A stretch of 64,000 nt of DNA, taken from positions 1 through 64,000 of the forward strand of contig CBDCEX010000009.1 of the NCBI GenBank assembly GCA_965216025.1, in the 5' to 3' direction. The notes beneath the pieces are model-generated. The model made no database searches. It saw only the letters and a program-made list of their open reading frames with translations, and was not told the DNA's origin. Source of the stretch: JADFQT01 sp965216025. Its GTDB lineage: Bacteria > Chloroflexota > Dehalococcoidia > Lucifugimonadales > UBA3495. Positions 16,925 to 24,939 of this stretch are shown here, piece by piece. Made by a program: the position numbers and the translations under genes. Position 1 is the stretch's first letter. Every line of letters begins with the position of its first letter.

Positions 16925-17984
16925 CGTCATAACTTGCGCCCGATTGCTCCGCTGCCCAATCCCGGAAGCTGGACCGGAAGCCGTGGGCGTCACAATCCAG
17001 CTTGCACTTATCGGCCCGTTGTTTTAGGGCCGCTTCGCTCAACGGCTTGCCGTTCTTTGGGTGAGGGAACACCAGCCCGGTCCCGTTGTCCAGTTTCCCC
17101 CGCGCCGTCCGTAGCAGCACCATCGCTTGAATCGACAGCGGCTGGCGGTGTTCCTTCCCCGCCTTCATCCTGGACGCGGGAATGTTCCACAAATCGGCGT
17201 CCCAATCAACTTCATCCCAACGCATCCCCCGCGCTTCACCGGGCCGCGCCGCCGTCAAGACCATAAACTCGAAACATAGCCTTGTGGCGTCCCATGCTTT
17301 CGAGTCCCGGACTGTCTTTATCGCTGACGGTACCTGGGGATAGGGCAACGCCTTCCGGTGGTTCACCACTTTGGGTTGTGGCGGGAGGCTGATTTTGGTA
17401 ATGCCCCGTTCCACGTTGGCCGGAGCCAGGTCACTTTCAACGCACCATTCCAAGACGGTACGCACCCGCAACCTTATCCGCCGTGCGCTGTCCGGTATGT
17501 CCCACCATATCGGTTTCAACGCCGCCAGCACGTCGGCGCGTGTAATCTCGTCAACGGGGATGTTCCCTATCACCGGGAAGATATGCCGCTCCAAAGTCTG
17601 AATCCAATTGGCGGCGTGTTTCGGATTCCTGAATTGTTTGGATTGGTCTACGTGGGCAATTCGGGCCGCTTCCTCGAATGTGGGAATCCGCGCCCGGCCC
17701 CGGCCTGTTGGCTTGACCGTCACCGCCGCCTTTTCCTTGTCGGCCCAGGGATTGCGCCCGTCCGCCACCGCTACCCGGTTGGCGTCTGATAGCTTCCTTG
17801 CTTGGGTTAGGGTTGTGGCCGGGAAGCCACCCAACCCTTTATCCAATCGCCGCCCATCAATCCGAACCCGTTGAATCCAAGACTTTGAACCTCCGGGCGC
17901 GACGTTAAAGTATAGCCCGCCGCCGTCCCCATACCGTCCGGGTTTATCGAGTTTGCGTACCTGCTCGGCTGTCAGATTCGGCAC
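16794..17984 (-). CDS. int: P4-type tyrosine integrase (396 aa)
   Basis: The GTG at 17984 has AGGGGG upstream. Domain order is typical of P4/DUF4102 integrases. An N-terminal arm-binding domain (MPNLTAEQVRKL, GRYGDGGGLYF) is followed by a SAM-like domain and then the catalytic core. The core has TAARPGEARGMRW (Arg I), DAHGFRSSFRDWA (HxxR), LAHAVGN (His) and ERAYYR (Tyr). It is read away from the tRNA and lies 88 bases from the attachment core. P4-type integrases characteristically insert at tRNA 3' ends, as here. It recombines the 22-bp repeat to insert or excise the element. Confidence 0.93.
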   Translation of the reverse strand: MPNLTAEQVRKLDKPGRYGDGGGLYFNVAPGGSKSWIQRVRIDGRRLDKGLGGFPATTLTQARKLSDANRVAVADGRNPWADKEKAAVTVKPTGRGRARIPTFEEAARIAHVDQSKQFRNPKHAANWIQTLERHIFPVIGNIPVDEITRADVLAALKPIWWDIPDSARRIRLRVRTVLEWCVESDLAPANVERGITKISLPPQPKVVNHRKALPYPQVPSAIKTVRDSKAWDATRLCFEFMVLTAARPGEARGMRWDEVDWDADLWNIPASRMKAGKEHRQPLSIQAMVLLRTARGKLDNGTGLVFPHPKNGKPLSEAALKQRADKCKLDCDAHGFRSSFRDWAAEQSGASYDAIEMSLAHAVGNQVERAYYRSDLLDQRRPLMQSWADYLDPLPF

Positions 17985-17997
17985 TTTTACCCCCTAC

Positions 17998-18019
17998 TTT
18001 TACCACCGCCTTTACCACC
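17998..18019. promoter_or_regulatory. Integrase arm-site candidates, right end
   Basis: TTTTACCACC (17998-18007) and TTTACCACC (18011-18019) repeat directly, with a related TTTTACCCC just inside the gene start. They match the inverted pair near the left end. They lie between the integrase start codon and the attachment core, so binding could also autoregulate int. Confidence 0.55.
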
Positions 18020-18071
18020 ATTAGGACGTTTTAGGCGTGGTTTACGTAGGGATTATAGCACGAAAGGGAGG

Positions 18072-18093
18072 ATTTGGTAGCGCATGGGGGATT
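18072..18093. repeat. Right attachment site core within tRNA-Glu
   Basis: This is the second copy of the 22-bp repeat; most of it is the 3' end of the tRNA-Glu gene, which stays intact. It marks the right boundary of the satellite. Confidence 0.92.
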
Positions 18094-18151
18094 CGAACCC
18101 CCGATCTCCGCCTTGAGAGGGCGGTGTCCTGGGCCGCTAGACGAATGCGCC
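18075..18151 (-). tRNA. tRNA-Glu(CTC)
   Basis: The 77-nt cloverleaf reads GGCGCAT at the acceptor 5' strand and ATGCGCT with ACCA at the 3' end, CCA encoded. The anticodon arm CCGCC-CTCTCAA-GGCGG gives anticodon CTC (Glu). T loop GGGGGTTCGAATCCCCC is perfect. The 3' end is the integration target of the satellite at its left on the map. Confidence 0.95.
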
Positions 18152-18322
18152 ACTCCAAAAAGCGCTGGATCGCCAGGCCCATTCCGCGATCCGACATTGT
18201 AATTTTATCAGACCAGGTAGGTCTTGTAAATTAACAATAGACCGGCCAAGCCCTCCCTGGCCGTAGGCACTGCCACCTAGCGAAAGGAAAGTTAAAGAGG
18301 TGAGGAGAAGGTCCGCTGCTGC

Positions 18323-18729
18323 CTACTTTAGCGACTTGATGTAGTCGATGATAACGTCAATATCCGAAGTTGGGAGGCATAATATTGGGTGGGAAACCCT
18401 TCACTATCTTGGCATTGGGATCTAGGATAGACTCCCGAATATACGCGTCATCGACCGTCACGGTGGTGCCATCGGCCAGAGTCTCCTCACTCCCATAGAT
18501 GCCTTGCCAGGTCGGACCAACGCCAGCCCGACCGTCGGGGGTATGACACACAACACAGCCTGCGACTTGGTCCGGGGGCCCATCGACCGGAGTAGGTATA
18601 GGCGTATCAGCCGCTTGGGGGAGAAGTGGGCACGGGGGTGTCGGTGGGAGCCGCAGCCCCGCCACAGGCCAGCGCCAACAACATCATCAACGCCAGCAAA
18701 CCTGACATCACAGACCGCCTATCCCGCAT
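18323..18729 (-). pseudogene. Cytochrome c lipoprotein with two frameshifts
   Basis: The ATG at 18729 has GAGGTGAGGTAG upstream. It starts a lipoprotein signal (LLALMMLLALACGG, Cys of the lipobox) followed by a Thr/Pro linker PTDTPVPTSPP. The frame must change near a C-run at about 18620 to reach AADTPIPTPVDGPPDQ and the haem site GCVVCHTPDG. Then comes VGPTWQGIYGSEETLADG and MPPNF, with a probable Met ligand. A second shift at about 18357 gives DIDVIIDYIKSLK and the stop. The parts are those of a membrane-anchored monohaem cytochrome c of the oxidase subunit II type. Two shifts suggest real decay or local sequence errors. Confidence 0.8.
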
Positions 18730-18997
18730 CTACCTCACCTCTACCAACGTCAATAAAACTTTGTTATTTTTATCACTAATGGAATTGGGTGTCAACGAGA
18801 ACGCGGCCACCCACCAAGGCCCCGCAGTCCATTCCCCAGCCTCCTCTCCCAATACCGCCAACCCGGCCCAAACCAACCCAGCACGCTGCCTCCACCTGGA
18901 CCGAGAAACCTCCGGCCAGCCGCTCTACGCATGATAGACTATCCCCGGACCAACTCACGCCGGTATACAGCACATCCGAGGACTGACTGAGGCAGCT

Positions 18998-20008
18998 TTG
19001 CAATTAGGTAAGTTTCCACCCCAGCTGCTGGAGCGGTTGCTAAGCCAGGTTCCGGCCACCGACCCCCAGGTGCTGGTCGGGCCAGGTATTGGCGAGGACG
19101 CGGCGGTCATCGCCCGGGGAGATAAGCTGCTGGTGGCCAAAAGCGACCCGATAACCTTTGCCACAGATATGGCCGGCTGGTATGCGGTGCAGGTAAACGC
19201 CAATGACGTGGCCTGTACCGGGGGTATTCCCAAATGGTTTTTGGCCACCTTATTGGTGCCCCAGAGCTTCTCGGAAACCGACGCCGAGGGGCTGTTTCGG
19301 CAGATTCTGGACGCCTGCACGGACTTGGGCATCAGTCTGATTGGCGGTCATAGTGAGGTCACCTTGGGGATTGAGCGTCCCATCGTTTTGGGCAGCATGT
19401 TAGGCGAGGTTGAACCTGACCGGCTGGTTCGCACCGGAGGGGCCCAGGAGGGCGATAGCATAGTTATCACCAAGGGTGTGGCCCTGGAAGGGACGGCTAT
19501 TTTGGCCCGGGATCAGGCAGCTGAGCTACGCCGGGCCGGAGTCGCCGAAGCAACGATTCAACGGGCCGCGGTCTTTTTGACAGATCCGGGGATAAGTGTA
19601 GTCAACGACGCGAGCATCGCCGCCGCAACTGCTCGGGTCCACTCCTTCCACGACCCCACCGAGGGCGGACTTTTCACCGGCCTGCGGGAGGTGGCGAAGG
19701 CGTCTGACCTGGGCTTGGCCATAGAAGAGGGAAGCATACCGGTGCTGCCTGAGACAGACATCATCTGCCGGGCTCTGGGACTGAATCCCTTTGGGCTTCT
19801 GGCATCGGGAGCCCTGCTGATCACCCTGCCCGCCGAGGACGTACCCGCCCTGCTTGGCAAATTAGAGCAGGCCGGAATATCGGGCTGGGAAATAGGACAG
19901 ATTATCGCTCAGGAAGAGGGTTTGACCCTGTTCGGAAGGGAGGGAGAGATACCTCTGCCGGAGTTCGATCGGGACGAGCTGGCCGTCTATTTGGCGAACC
20001 AGGCTTGA
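18998..20008 (+). CDS. AIR synthase-related (HypE-like) protein (336 aa)
   Basis: Motifs of the PurM/HypE/ThiL superfamily: VGPGIGEDAAVIARGD (ATP/Mg loop), DPITFATDMAGWYAVQVNANDV, ISLIGGHSEVTLG and FHDPTEGGLFTGLREVA, with a C-terminal ATP-binding lobe. HypE converts carbamoyl groups to nitrile for [NiFe] hydrogenase, but this protein ends ELAVYLANQA and lacks the C-terminal PRxC cysteine HypE needs. It also lacks the SelD Cys/Sec loop. So it is a relative of unknown substrate. The TTG start at 18998 is uncertain; the frame is open further upstream. No hydrogenase genes are nearby. Confidence 0.75.
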   Translation: MQLGKFPPQLLERLLSQVPATDPQVLVGPGIGEDAAVIARGDKLLVAKSDPITFATDMAGWYAVQVNANDVACTGGIPKWFLATLLVPQSFSETDAEGLFRQILDACTDLGISLIGGHSEVTLGIERPIVLGSMLGEVEPDRLVRTGGAQEGDSIVITKGVALEGTAILARDQAAELRRAGVAEATIQRAAVFLTDPGISVVNDASIAAATARVHSFHDPTEGGLFTGLREVAKASDLGLAIEEGSIPVLPETDIICRALGLNPFGLLASGALLITLPAEDVPALLGKLEQAGISGWEIGQIIAQEEGLTLFGREGEIPLPEFDRDELAVYLANQA

Positions 20009-20134
20009 AGGCGGCTGGGTACGCGGTCAATCGGGTCCTCGAAGAGGGTGTTTAATTAGCTGGTTTCTGCCCCTTGAAGGGGAGAGTTAGAGTGGGGGTG
20101 AGACCCTATGTTTCAGTTTCAGTTGGTCGCTATA

Positions 20135-20809
20135 CTAGCTGAAATCCTCTATCTCCCCACCCTGCGCCCTGATGGCTCTGACCCGCCGGAAGATAAACCA
20201 GCCTATCGCCGCCGCCAGCAGCACCAAAATGGGTATGTCAAAGGGCCTCATTACCGACCGCAAGGATTCCCAGTTTTCCCCCAAAAGGAAGCCGCCATAG
20301 GCTAAACCGAGGCTCCAGGGAAAGGAGCCAGCAAAGGTGTAAGCGGAGAACTTCCAGAAATTCATCCTGGCTATTCCCGCCGGAATGCTGATGAAAGTTC
20401 GTACCACTGGCATTAAACGGGAAAAGAAGACCGCCCAATCCCCATACTTCTTAAACCAGATTTCCGCCCGGTCGACCTCCTCCCGGGTAATCAGTACATA
20501 TTTACCATATTTGCCCAGCAGCGCTCGCCCGCCCTTCAGGGAGACCCAATAGGCAGCCCAGGAGCCCAGAAGATTGCCCAGCGCCCCATAAAATCCCGCC
20601 ATCCAGACCATTCCATGGGAGCCGCCCCTGTCCTGCACCAGCAACCAACCAGCCAGGGGCATGATCAATTCGCTGGGAAAAGGAATGCCGGCGCTCTCGA
20701 CGGCCATCAAAAAAACCACGCCCGTCCAGCCCATAGTCTCATAGGCAGCCGTGATAATTCCCAGGAATATGGCCTCGATGGCGAGGATTAGAGCCTCGAT
20801 TTCATGCAC
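20135..20809 (-). CDS. DedA/VTT-family membrane protein (224 aa)
   Basis: The protein has the DedA layout: a first hydrophobic helix, the re-entrant GIPFPSELIMPLAGWLL, and a membrane segment with GNLLGSWAAYWVS. The conserved VFFSRLMPVVRTFISIPAGIA motif and two C-terminal helices (PWSLGLAYGGFLLG, ILVLLAAAIGWFIF) follow. DedA proteins are inner-membrane lipid scramblases or flippases tied to undecaprenyl-phosphate recycling and membrane homeostasis. The start is the GTG before CATGAAATC. The convergent neighbour is the HypE-like gene. Confidence 0.9.
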   Translation of the reverse strand: MHEIEALILAIEAIFLGIITAAYETMGWTGVVFLMAVESAGIPFPSELIMPLAGWLLVQDRGGSHGMVWMAGFYGALGNLLGSWAAYWVSLKGGRALLGKYGKYVLITREEVDRAEIWFKKYGDWAVFFSRLMPVVRTFISIPAGIARMNFWKFSAYTFAGSFPWSLGLAYGGFLLGENWESLRSVMRPFDIPILVLLAAAIGWFIFRRVRAIRAQGGEIEDFS

Positions 20810-20911
20810 CCAGTCAGGTTATCAGCACCGCTCCTACCGGTCAAATCCTAGCTGAAATCCCCATGTTCTAAAGTTTTTTTAAAAAATTATAAAATATATC
20901 TAATAACATGT

Positions 20912-20940
20912 TTGACTAAATTTGGAACGTATGGTATTCT
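20912..20940 (+). promoter_or_regulatory. Sigma-70-like promoter
   Basis: TTGACT (20912-20917), a 17-base spacer and TATTCT (20935-20940) lie in a very AT-rich stretch (20870-20940). Transcription would start near 20947, ahead of the gene at 20991. The promoter overlaps an ATG at 20931, which is therefore not a start. Confidence 0.7.
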
Positions 20941-20990
20941 CTTCGCGTCGAGGGTATCACAGGAATCTAACAGCAGCTAGGAGGACCGCC

Positions 20991-21218
20991 GTGGCCAGAA
21001 AGACGAAACTGATGCAGCGGGTGGAGCGGGATCATGATGGTCGACCATTGGAGCGCTTGCTTCCGGAAATGGTCAACGAGCTTGGGCTCTCCGGCACCGC
21101 CGAGGAGTTGGGCGTGAGCAAAGCCACTCTGGGGTACTGGCTACTCAAGTTGGGTATAAATGTACGGCGGGTGGCGCTGGCGCCGGGCGAAACCCTGGAG
21201 GTCAAGCGCATCAGCTAA
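20991..21218 (+). CDS. Small helix-turn-helix protein (75 aa)
   Basis: CTAGGAGGACCGCC precedes the GTG, giving MARKTKLMQRVERDHDG. The middle, LERLLPEMVNELGLSGTAEELGVSKATLGYWLLKLG, is a clear helix-turn-helix with recognition helix SKATLGYWLLK. It ends LAPGETLEVKRIS. A single-gene transcription unit: promoter upstream, intrinsic terminator downstream at 21368. Probably a DNA-binding regulator; targets unknown. Confidence 0.8.
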   Translation: MARKTKLMQRVERDHDGRPLERLLPEMVNELGLSGTAEELGVSKATLGYWLLKLGINVRRVALAPGETLEVKRIS

Positions 21219-21367
21219 CCGCAGGCCTTTCCTCTCCAGCTCTTTTAAAAAGCTCGTTAAGAACTGGCTGACTGGAAAGAGGGCGCTGGCTTGCCCAACG
21301 CGGCCCCGACCGGATCCCCAGAATCGGAAACCTACTAACCTAGCGACAATAGAAGCCCGATACAATT

Positions 21368-21425
21368 AAAGCCCCGGGCCTCTTCACTTCAAGAGTGACT
21401 AGGCTCCGGGGCTTTTGCTTTTTCG
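21368..21425 (+). terminator. Intrinsic terminator
   Basis: AAAGCCCCGG (21368-21377) pairs with CCGGGGCTTT (21406-21415), with an inner hairpin CTCTT-CACTTC-AAGAG; it is followed by TGCTTTTTC. It closes the helix-turn-helix unit about 150 bases upstream. Confidence 0.8.
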
Positions 21426-21540
21426 GTAGAGTTACCTACCCAGCGGTTACCCGATCTCCCGTTAAGACGAATCCCGGCAGGACCCGCTTACTTGCGACGG
21501 ACGCTATCACTTCTTAATGAAAAGTTTCAAAGCCGCAATA

Positions 21541-21600
21541 TCGCCCTTCGACAGGCTCAGGGCCAACGGGACCCCAACCGCCGACGGGCTCGGGGTCCCA
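21541..21600. repeat. Dispersed palindromic repeat, family B, copy 1
   Basis: CGCCCTTCGACAGGCTCAGG followed by CAACGGGACCCC and CCGACGGGCTCGGGG. It belongs to the same family as repeats at 29777, 40189, 44486 and 48921, whose common word is TTCGACAGGCTCA. The rest of 21430-21660 holds no gene. Confidence 0.6.
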
Positions 21601-21666
21601 TATTGGGGTAGTTGTTAATGGGAAGGACATTTTCAGCACCCTATTAAACCCCTTTCCGGGACGTGC

Positions 21667-22776
21667 CTAGCTTTGGAAAATGTCCTCTGGCAAAAAGGCC
21701 GAGACCGTGACGTTGGGCAAGTCCACTACGTTACTAATTCGCAGGTCCACCGCGACACTGCAGATTATGTAAGCCTGCTCCCGGCTCCAACCGCGTTCCT
21801 GCAGCAGCTCGATCATATTGATCAGGGCGTTACGAGCCGCCAGAGTAAGGTCCTCCCCCTCTTGGGTTCCATCCTCCCTTATCGGCATCCCCATGGTGGC
21901 GATGAAGTTCCGCGGCGCGGCCCACTCGGAAGGAGCGAAAAAGCCCGGATGGGCGAATCTGGGAAAACGGATGTTATGGCGGGCGGCCTCACCGGCGTGG
22001 AGCTTGAAGCGCACCGCCACGGTAGCTCCCATTTCTATGGCGGTGATGCAACATTCCGAATCGCCCTGGGCAAAGTGCCCGTCGCCCGCCGAGTAGAGGG
22101 CCCCGGCCACGTTCACCGGTATCAGCAGGCGGGAGCCCTTGGTCAGCTGTTTGGCGTCTACATTGCCGCAGTTCTCCCGAGGCGGGATGGTCCTCAGTCC
22201 CTGGCTGGCAACCGGCTCGACCGCCGGCACGGCGTCTTCGGGGTCCGGCGGGGCGGCGATGCCACCCCGAGCCACCAGGTCCGCCTCCCGCCGGGTCCAT
22301 TGCTCCAGCTGCGAAGGGGAGGGAGCGATGCCGGCGGTGCCCATGAAGGAGCCATTGGCAATCCGTACTCCAGGCAGCTGGGGAGAGGTGGCCCATCCGT
22401 CCTGCATACTCCAGTGGACCAGGTAGGGGTCCTGAAACAGATCCCGAAGAAAACCCGCGCCCGGGCGGTTCCTGGTCCAGCCGTTGGCCTGGGGGATTAT
22501 ATCCAGGTACTCAATCTCCAGCAGGTCACCAGGGGCGGCGCCCTTAACATAGACGGGTCCCGTCAGGGGGTGGGCTACCTTGGTGTCCAGACCGTGTAGG
22601 TCGTCCACGGTCATATTGGGCTTGATCTGGCCGTCGGAGGCATCCCTGGTTTCCAGCACCACTTCTTCGCCCGGGTCTATTTCCAGGATCGGTGGTATAT
22701 CCGGATGCCAGCGATTGTGTCCCTTGGCGGACTCCTCTTTGAGTCGTTTGCTCCGATCTATCTCAACGCTTTTCAT
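21667..22776 (-). CDS. Acetamidase/formamidase family protein (369 aa)
   Basis: AAGGAG precedes the ATG at 22776. The protein matches the FmdA_AmdA family: MTVDDLHGLDTKVAHPLTGP, GDLLEIEYLDI, WSMQDGWATSPQLPGVRI, GSFMGTAGIAPS, then PPRENCGNVDAKQLTKGS, GDGHFAQGDSECCITAIEM and ARNALINMIELLQ. These cytosolic enzymes release ammonia from formamide or short amides. It lies 66 bases downstream of a ThDP enzyme on the same strand, so the pair is probably an operon. The substrate may come from that reaction, which is inference. Confidence 0.92.
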   Translation of the reverse strand: MKSVEIDRSKRLKEESAKGHNRWHPDIPPILEIDPGEEVVLETRDASDGQIKPNMTVDDLHGLDTKVAHPLTGPVYVKGAAPGDLLEIEYLDIIPQANGWTRNRPGAGFLRDLFQDPYLVHWSMQDGWATSPQLPGVRIANGSFMGTAGIAPSPSQLEQWTRREADLVARGGIAAPPDPEDAVPAVEPVASQGLRTIPPRENCGNVDAKQLTKGSRLLIPVNVAGALYSAGDGHFAQGDSECCITAIEMGATVAVRFKLHAGEAARHNIRFPRFAHPGFFAPSEWAAPRNFIATMGMPIREDGTQEGEDLTLAARNALINMIELLQERGWSREQAYIICSVAVDLRISNVVDLPNVTVSAFLPEDIFQS

Positions 22777-22842
22777 TGGACAACTCCTTGGGCAGCTCCT
22801 CAGCGCTATTGGACTCCAGGCTTAGGGGCTTGGGGAAGAAGA

Positions 22843-24528
22843 TTAAAGCGCCCAGTCGTCGGACAGGTCCGGCGTACGCATGGGCTTGATCATCACCTCC
22901 ACCAGAGCCGCCTTGCCTTCCTCGGTGCTGCGGATAGCCCGGCGCAGTGCGGGAGCGATCTCCTCGGGTTGCTCCACCCTCTCCGAGTAAGCGCCCAGGC
23001 CCAGGGCGACTTGGCTAAAGTTGCCCCCCAGCAGCGCAACCGCCGGCGGCGTGCCATCGGGCCGCTCCATACCCATGACGCCGCCACCGATTCCGCCATT
23101 ATTGATGACTATGGTAAGGGTCGGCGCTCCCATCCTTACCGCTGTCTCCAACTCCATTCCGGTCATGCCGAAGGAGGCATCTCCCAGTAAATGGACCACC
23201 AAATGATCGGGACGGCCCAGTTTGGCGCCAATGGCCGCTCCCATGGACCAACCCATGGGGGCCATGCCTCCCATGGCCACAAAATTTCGCGGTTTGGTCG
23301 ACACCCAAAATTGGGTCATGTAACCCCGGCTGCCTCCCGCATCATGAATGGCGATGGTCTTTTCCCGATCCGTGACCTGCATCAAGTCGTAGACCACCCG
23401 ATAACCGTTGGTTGGCGAGGATGAATCGGTGAAAACAGGTAGCCATTCTCCCAACCATTTTTCCCGAGCCTGCTTGATCTCCCCGGTCACTTCGTCCTTA
23501 ATTCCCCGCTGTCCTGACGGAAGGCGGTCCTTGACCGCTTCGATAATGTCCCGAAGGGCCAGCTTGGCGTCGGCCAGAATTGGCAGGTCAGCCTGGTAAG
23601 TCTTGTTCAGGTCGGCGGCGTCGGCATTGATATGAATTAGCTTCACTCCCTCGGGAATCGGCCGCCCATCGGTGCCATTGGGCAGCCGGTAGGAGTTCCC
23701 CACCGCCAGCACCACGTCGGCCTTACGATTTATCTGCAAAGCCGGCCCGGTGGCGTAGCGGCTGCGGGGATACACTCCCAAGCCCAGGGCCAGGGGGTGG
23801 TCCTCCGGGAATACACTTTTACCCAATAGCGTGGTGGCCACCGGCATGGACAGCAATTCGGCCAGTTCCTTGACCTCCTCCGCCGCATCGCCGCTCAGGG
23901 CGCCGCCACCAGCGTTCAAGATGGGGTAATTGGCGTTAACCAGCAGATCGGCGGCTTTCTCTATGTCTTGCCGGTCCGGCGATGATTTGCGGCCCGGGCC
24001 CACCGGTTCATAGTTCAGCACCTGATCTTCCGCCTCGGCGGTAAGCACGTCCTGGGGCATCTCCAGGACTACCGGTCCGGGCGAAGCCGACCGCAGCGCC
24101 GTAAAGGCGCGACGCATAATGCCCGGTATTTCATCCACCCGGGTAAAGGTGCTCTTCCACTTGACCAGAGTGTCGAAGAAGCTGGAAGAGACTTCCTGCT
24201 GGTACTCTTTTCCCAGGTTTCGCAGGGGATGCTGCCCCATAAGCAATAGCACCGGCACGTTATCGGCGAAACAGCTGGCGATACCGGTTAGCGTGTTGGT
24301 TGCGCCCGGTCCGACGCCGGCCATGGCAACCCCCACCTTGCCGGTGGCGCGGGAGTAACCATCCGCAATTTCCACACCCAATCTTTCATGGCGGGTGGCG
24401 AAGGCCTGAATGCTGCTGGACTCTCTGAGGGGCCGCCAAAGAGGGGCCAGCCCGCCGCCGGAAAACCCCGAAATGTAGCTGACTCCTTCTTTTTCCAGGG
24501 CTCGGATAACCGCGTCGCTTCCCCTCAT
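22843..24528 (-). CDS. Thiamine-diphosphate-dependent enzyme 1 (561 aa)
   Basis: GGGGGAG precedes the ATG at 24528. Three domains of the acetolactate synthase/benzoylformate decarboxylase type are seen. The N-terminal Pyr domain has catalytic Glu in ATRHERLGVEIADGYSRATG. A central domain (NANYPILNAGGGAL) follows. The C-terminal PP domain has LLGDASFGMTGMELETAV...NNGGIGGG, the GDG-N25-NN ThDP-Mg motif in GDA form. Length matches the family. The exact reaction (decarboxylase or carboligase) cannot be told from sequence. It is transcribed with the formamidase and divergently from a second ThDP gene at 24940. Confidence 0.88.
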   Translation of the reverse strand: MRGSDAVIRALEKEGVSYISGFSGGGLAPLWRPLRESSSIQAFATRHERLGVEIADGYSRATGKVGVAMAGVGPGATNTLTGIASCFADNVPVLLLMGQHPLRNLGKEYQQEVSSSFFDTLVKWKSTFTRVDEIPGIMRRAFTALRSASPGPVVLEMPQDVLTAEAEDQVLNYEPVGPGRKSSPDRQDIEKAADLLVNANYPILNAGGGALSGDAAEEVKELAELLSMPVATTLLGKSVFPEDHPLALGLGVYPRSRYATGPALQINRKADVVLAVGNSYRLPNGTDGRPIPEGVKLIHINADAADLNKTYQADLPILADAKLALRDIIEAVKDRLPSGQRGIKDEVTGEIKQAREKWLGEWLPVFTDSSSPTNGYRVVYDLMQVTDREKTIAIHDAGGSRGYMTQFWVSTKPRNFVAMGGMAPMGWSMGAAIGAKLGRPDHLVVHLLGDASFGMTGMELETAVRMGAPTLTIVINNGGIGGGVMGMERPDGTPPAVALLGGNFSQVALGLGAYSERVEQPEEIAPALRRAIRSTEEGKAALVEVMIKPMRTPDLSDDWAL

Positions 24529-24684
24529 TGTCTCCCCCTCTGATGAAGCAAATTTTGATGGGGTATATTTTCCCGAAGTAAATGGCCGGGGACCGCATTC
24601 CGCGGCTCCTCCAGATTCAGGGATTCTAAGCTAGCCAAATCCTCGGGTCAATGGTCCCAGATTAATTCCCAAGGCCTTCCGATT

Positions 24685-24783
24685 ATCATTGCGAGCCCTT
24701 CGGCTGCGCTCGGGATAAACTCCGCGAAGCAATCTCTCCTTGCCCTCCTGAGATTGCTTCGGGCCTTTGGCCCTCGCAATGAC
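24685..24783. repeat. Dispersed palindromic repeat, family A, copy 1
   Basis: It begins TCATTGCGAGCCCTTCGG, has AAGCAATCTC and GAGATTGCTTC facing each other, and ends CCTCGCAATGACA. The outer and inner inverted repeats would fold as a long hairpin. It lies in the gap between the two divergent ThDP genes. Family A copies also occur at 35504 and 40101, with a fragment at 51201. Confidence 0.85.
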
Positions 24784-24939
24784 ATTGGGGAGAACCGAAA
24801 GACCCTTAATCAGCGCGGCAGACCCCGGGGAGTTCTTTACTAATTCAGCTTGACCCCCACATACCTGGGGGTTATTATCCCAACGATAACCCGGAGAGCC
24901 CGTGGCCATCAGAGACCGCCCAATTACTAAGGAGGACTC

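Larger units (their letters stand above)
7740..18093 (+). mobile_element. Integrated capsid-forming phage satellite candidate (10.35 kb)
   Basis: The element is bounded by the 22-bp direct repeat and inserted at tRNA-Glu. In order it carries a promoter with operator, small regulators, a VapE-like ATPase, three small unknowns, terminase large subunit, HNH nuclease, major capsid, small head protein, prohead protease, connector, adaptor, portal, zinc-ribbon protein and a convergent P4-type integrase. There is no tail tape measure, tail tube, baseplate, holin or lysin. Known capsid-forming PICIs and related satellites encode their own heads and packaging but borrow tails and lysis from a helper; this content fits that lifestyle. 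A defective prophage that lost its tail is the alternative. All its genes appear intact. Confidence 0.8.

Noticed and set aside
7740..18093. Ordinary complete prophage
   Set aside because: No tail, lysis or classical lysogeny genes could be recognised and the element is only 10.35 kb.
18998..20008. True HypE or SelD
   Set aside because: It lacks the C-terminal PRxC of HypE and the Cys/Sec-containing N-terminal loop of SelD, and no hydrogenase genes are nearby.
20922..20990. Upstream extension of the helix-turn-helix gene
   Set aside because: The region contains a good -35/-10 promoter overlapping the would-be start; the GTG at 20991 has a strong ribosome-binding site.
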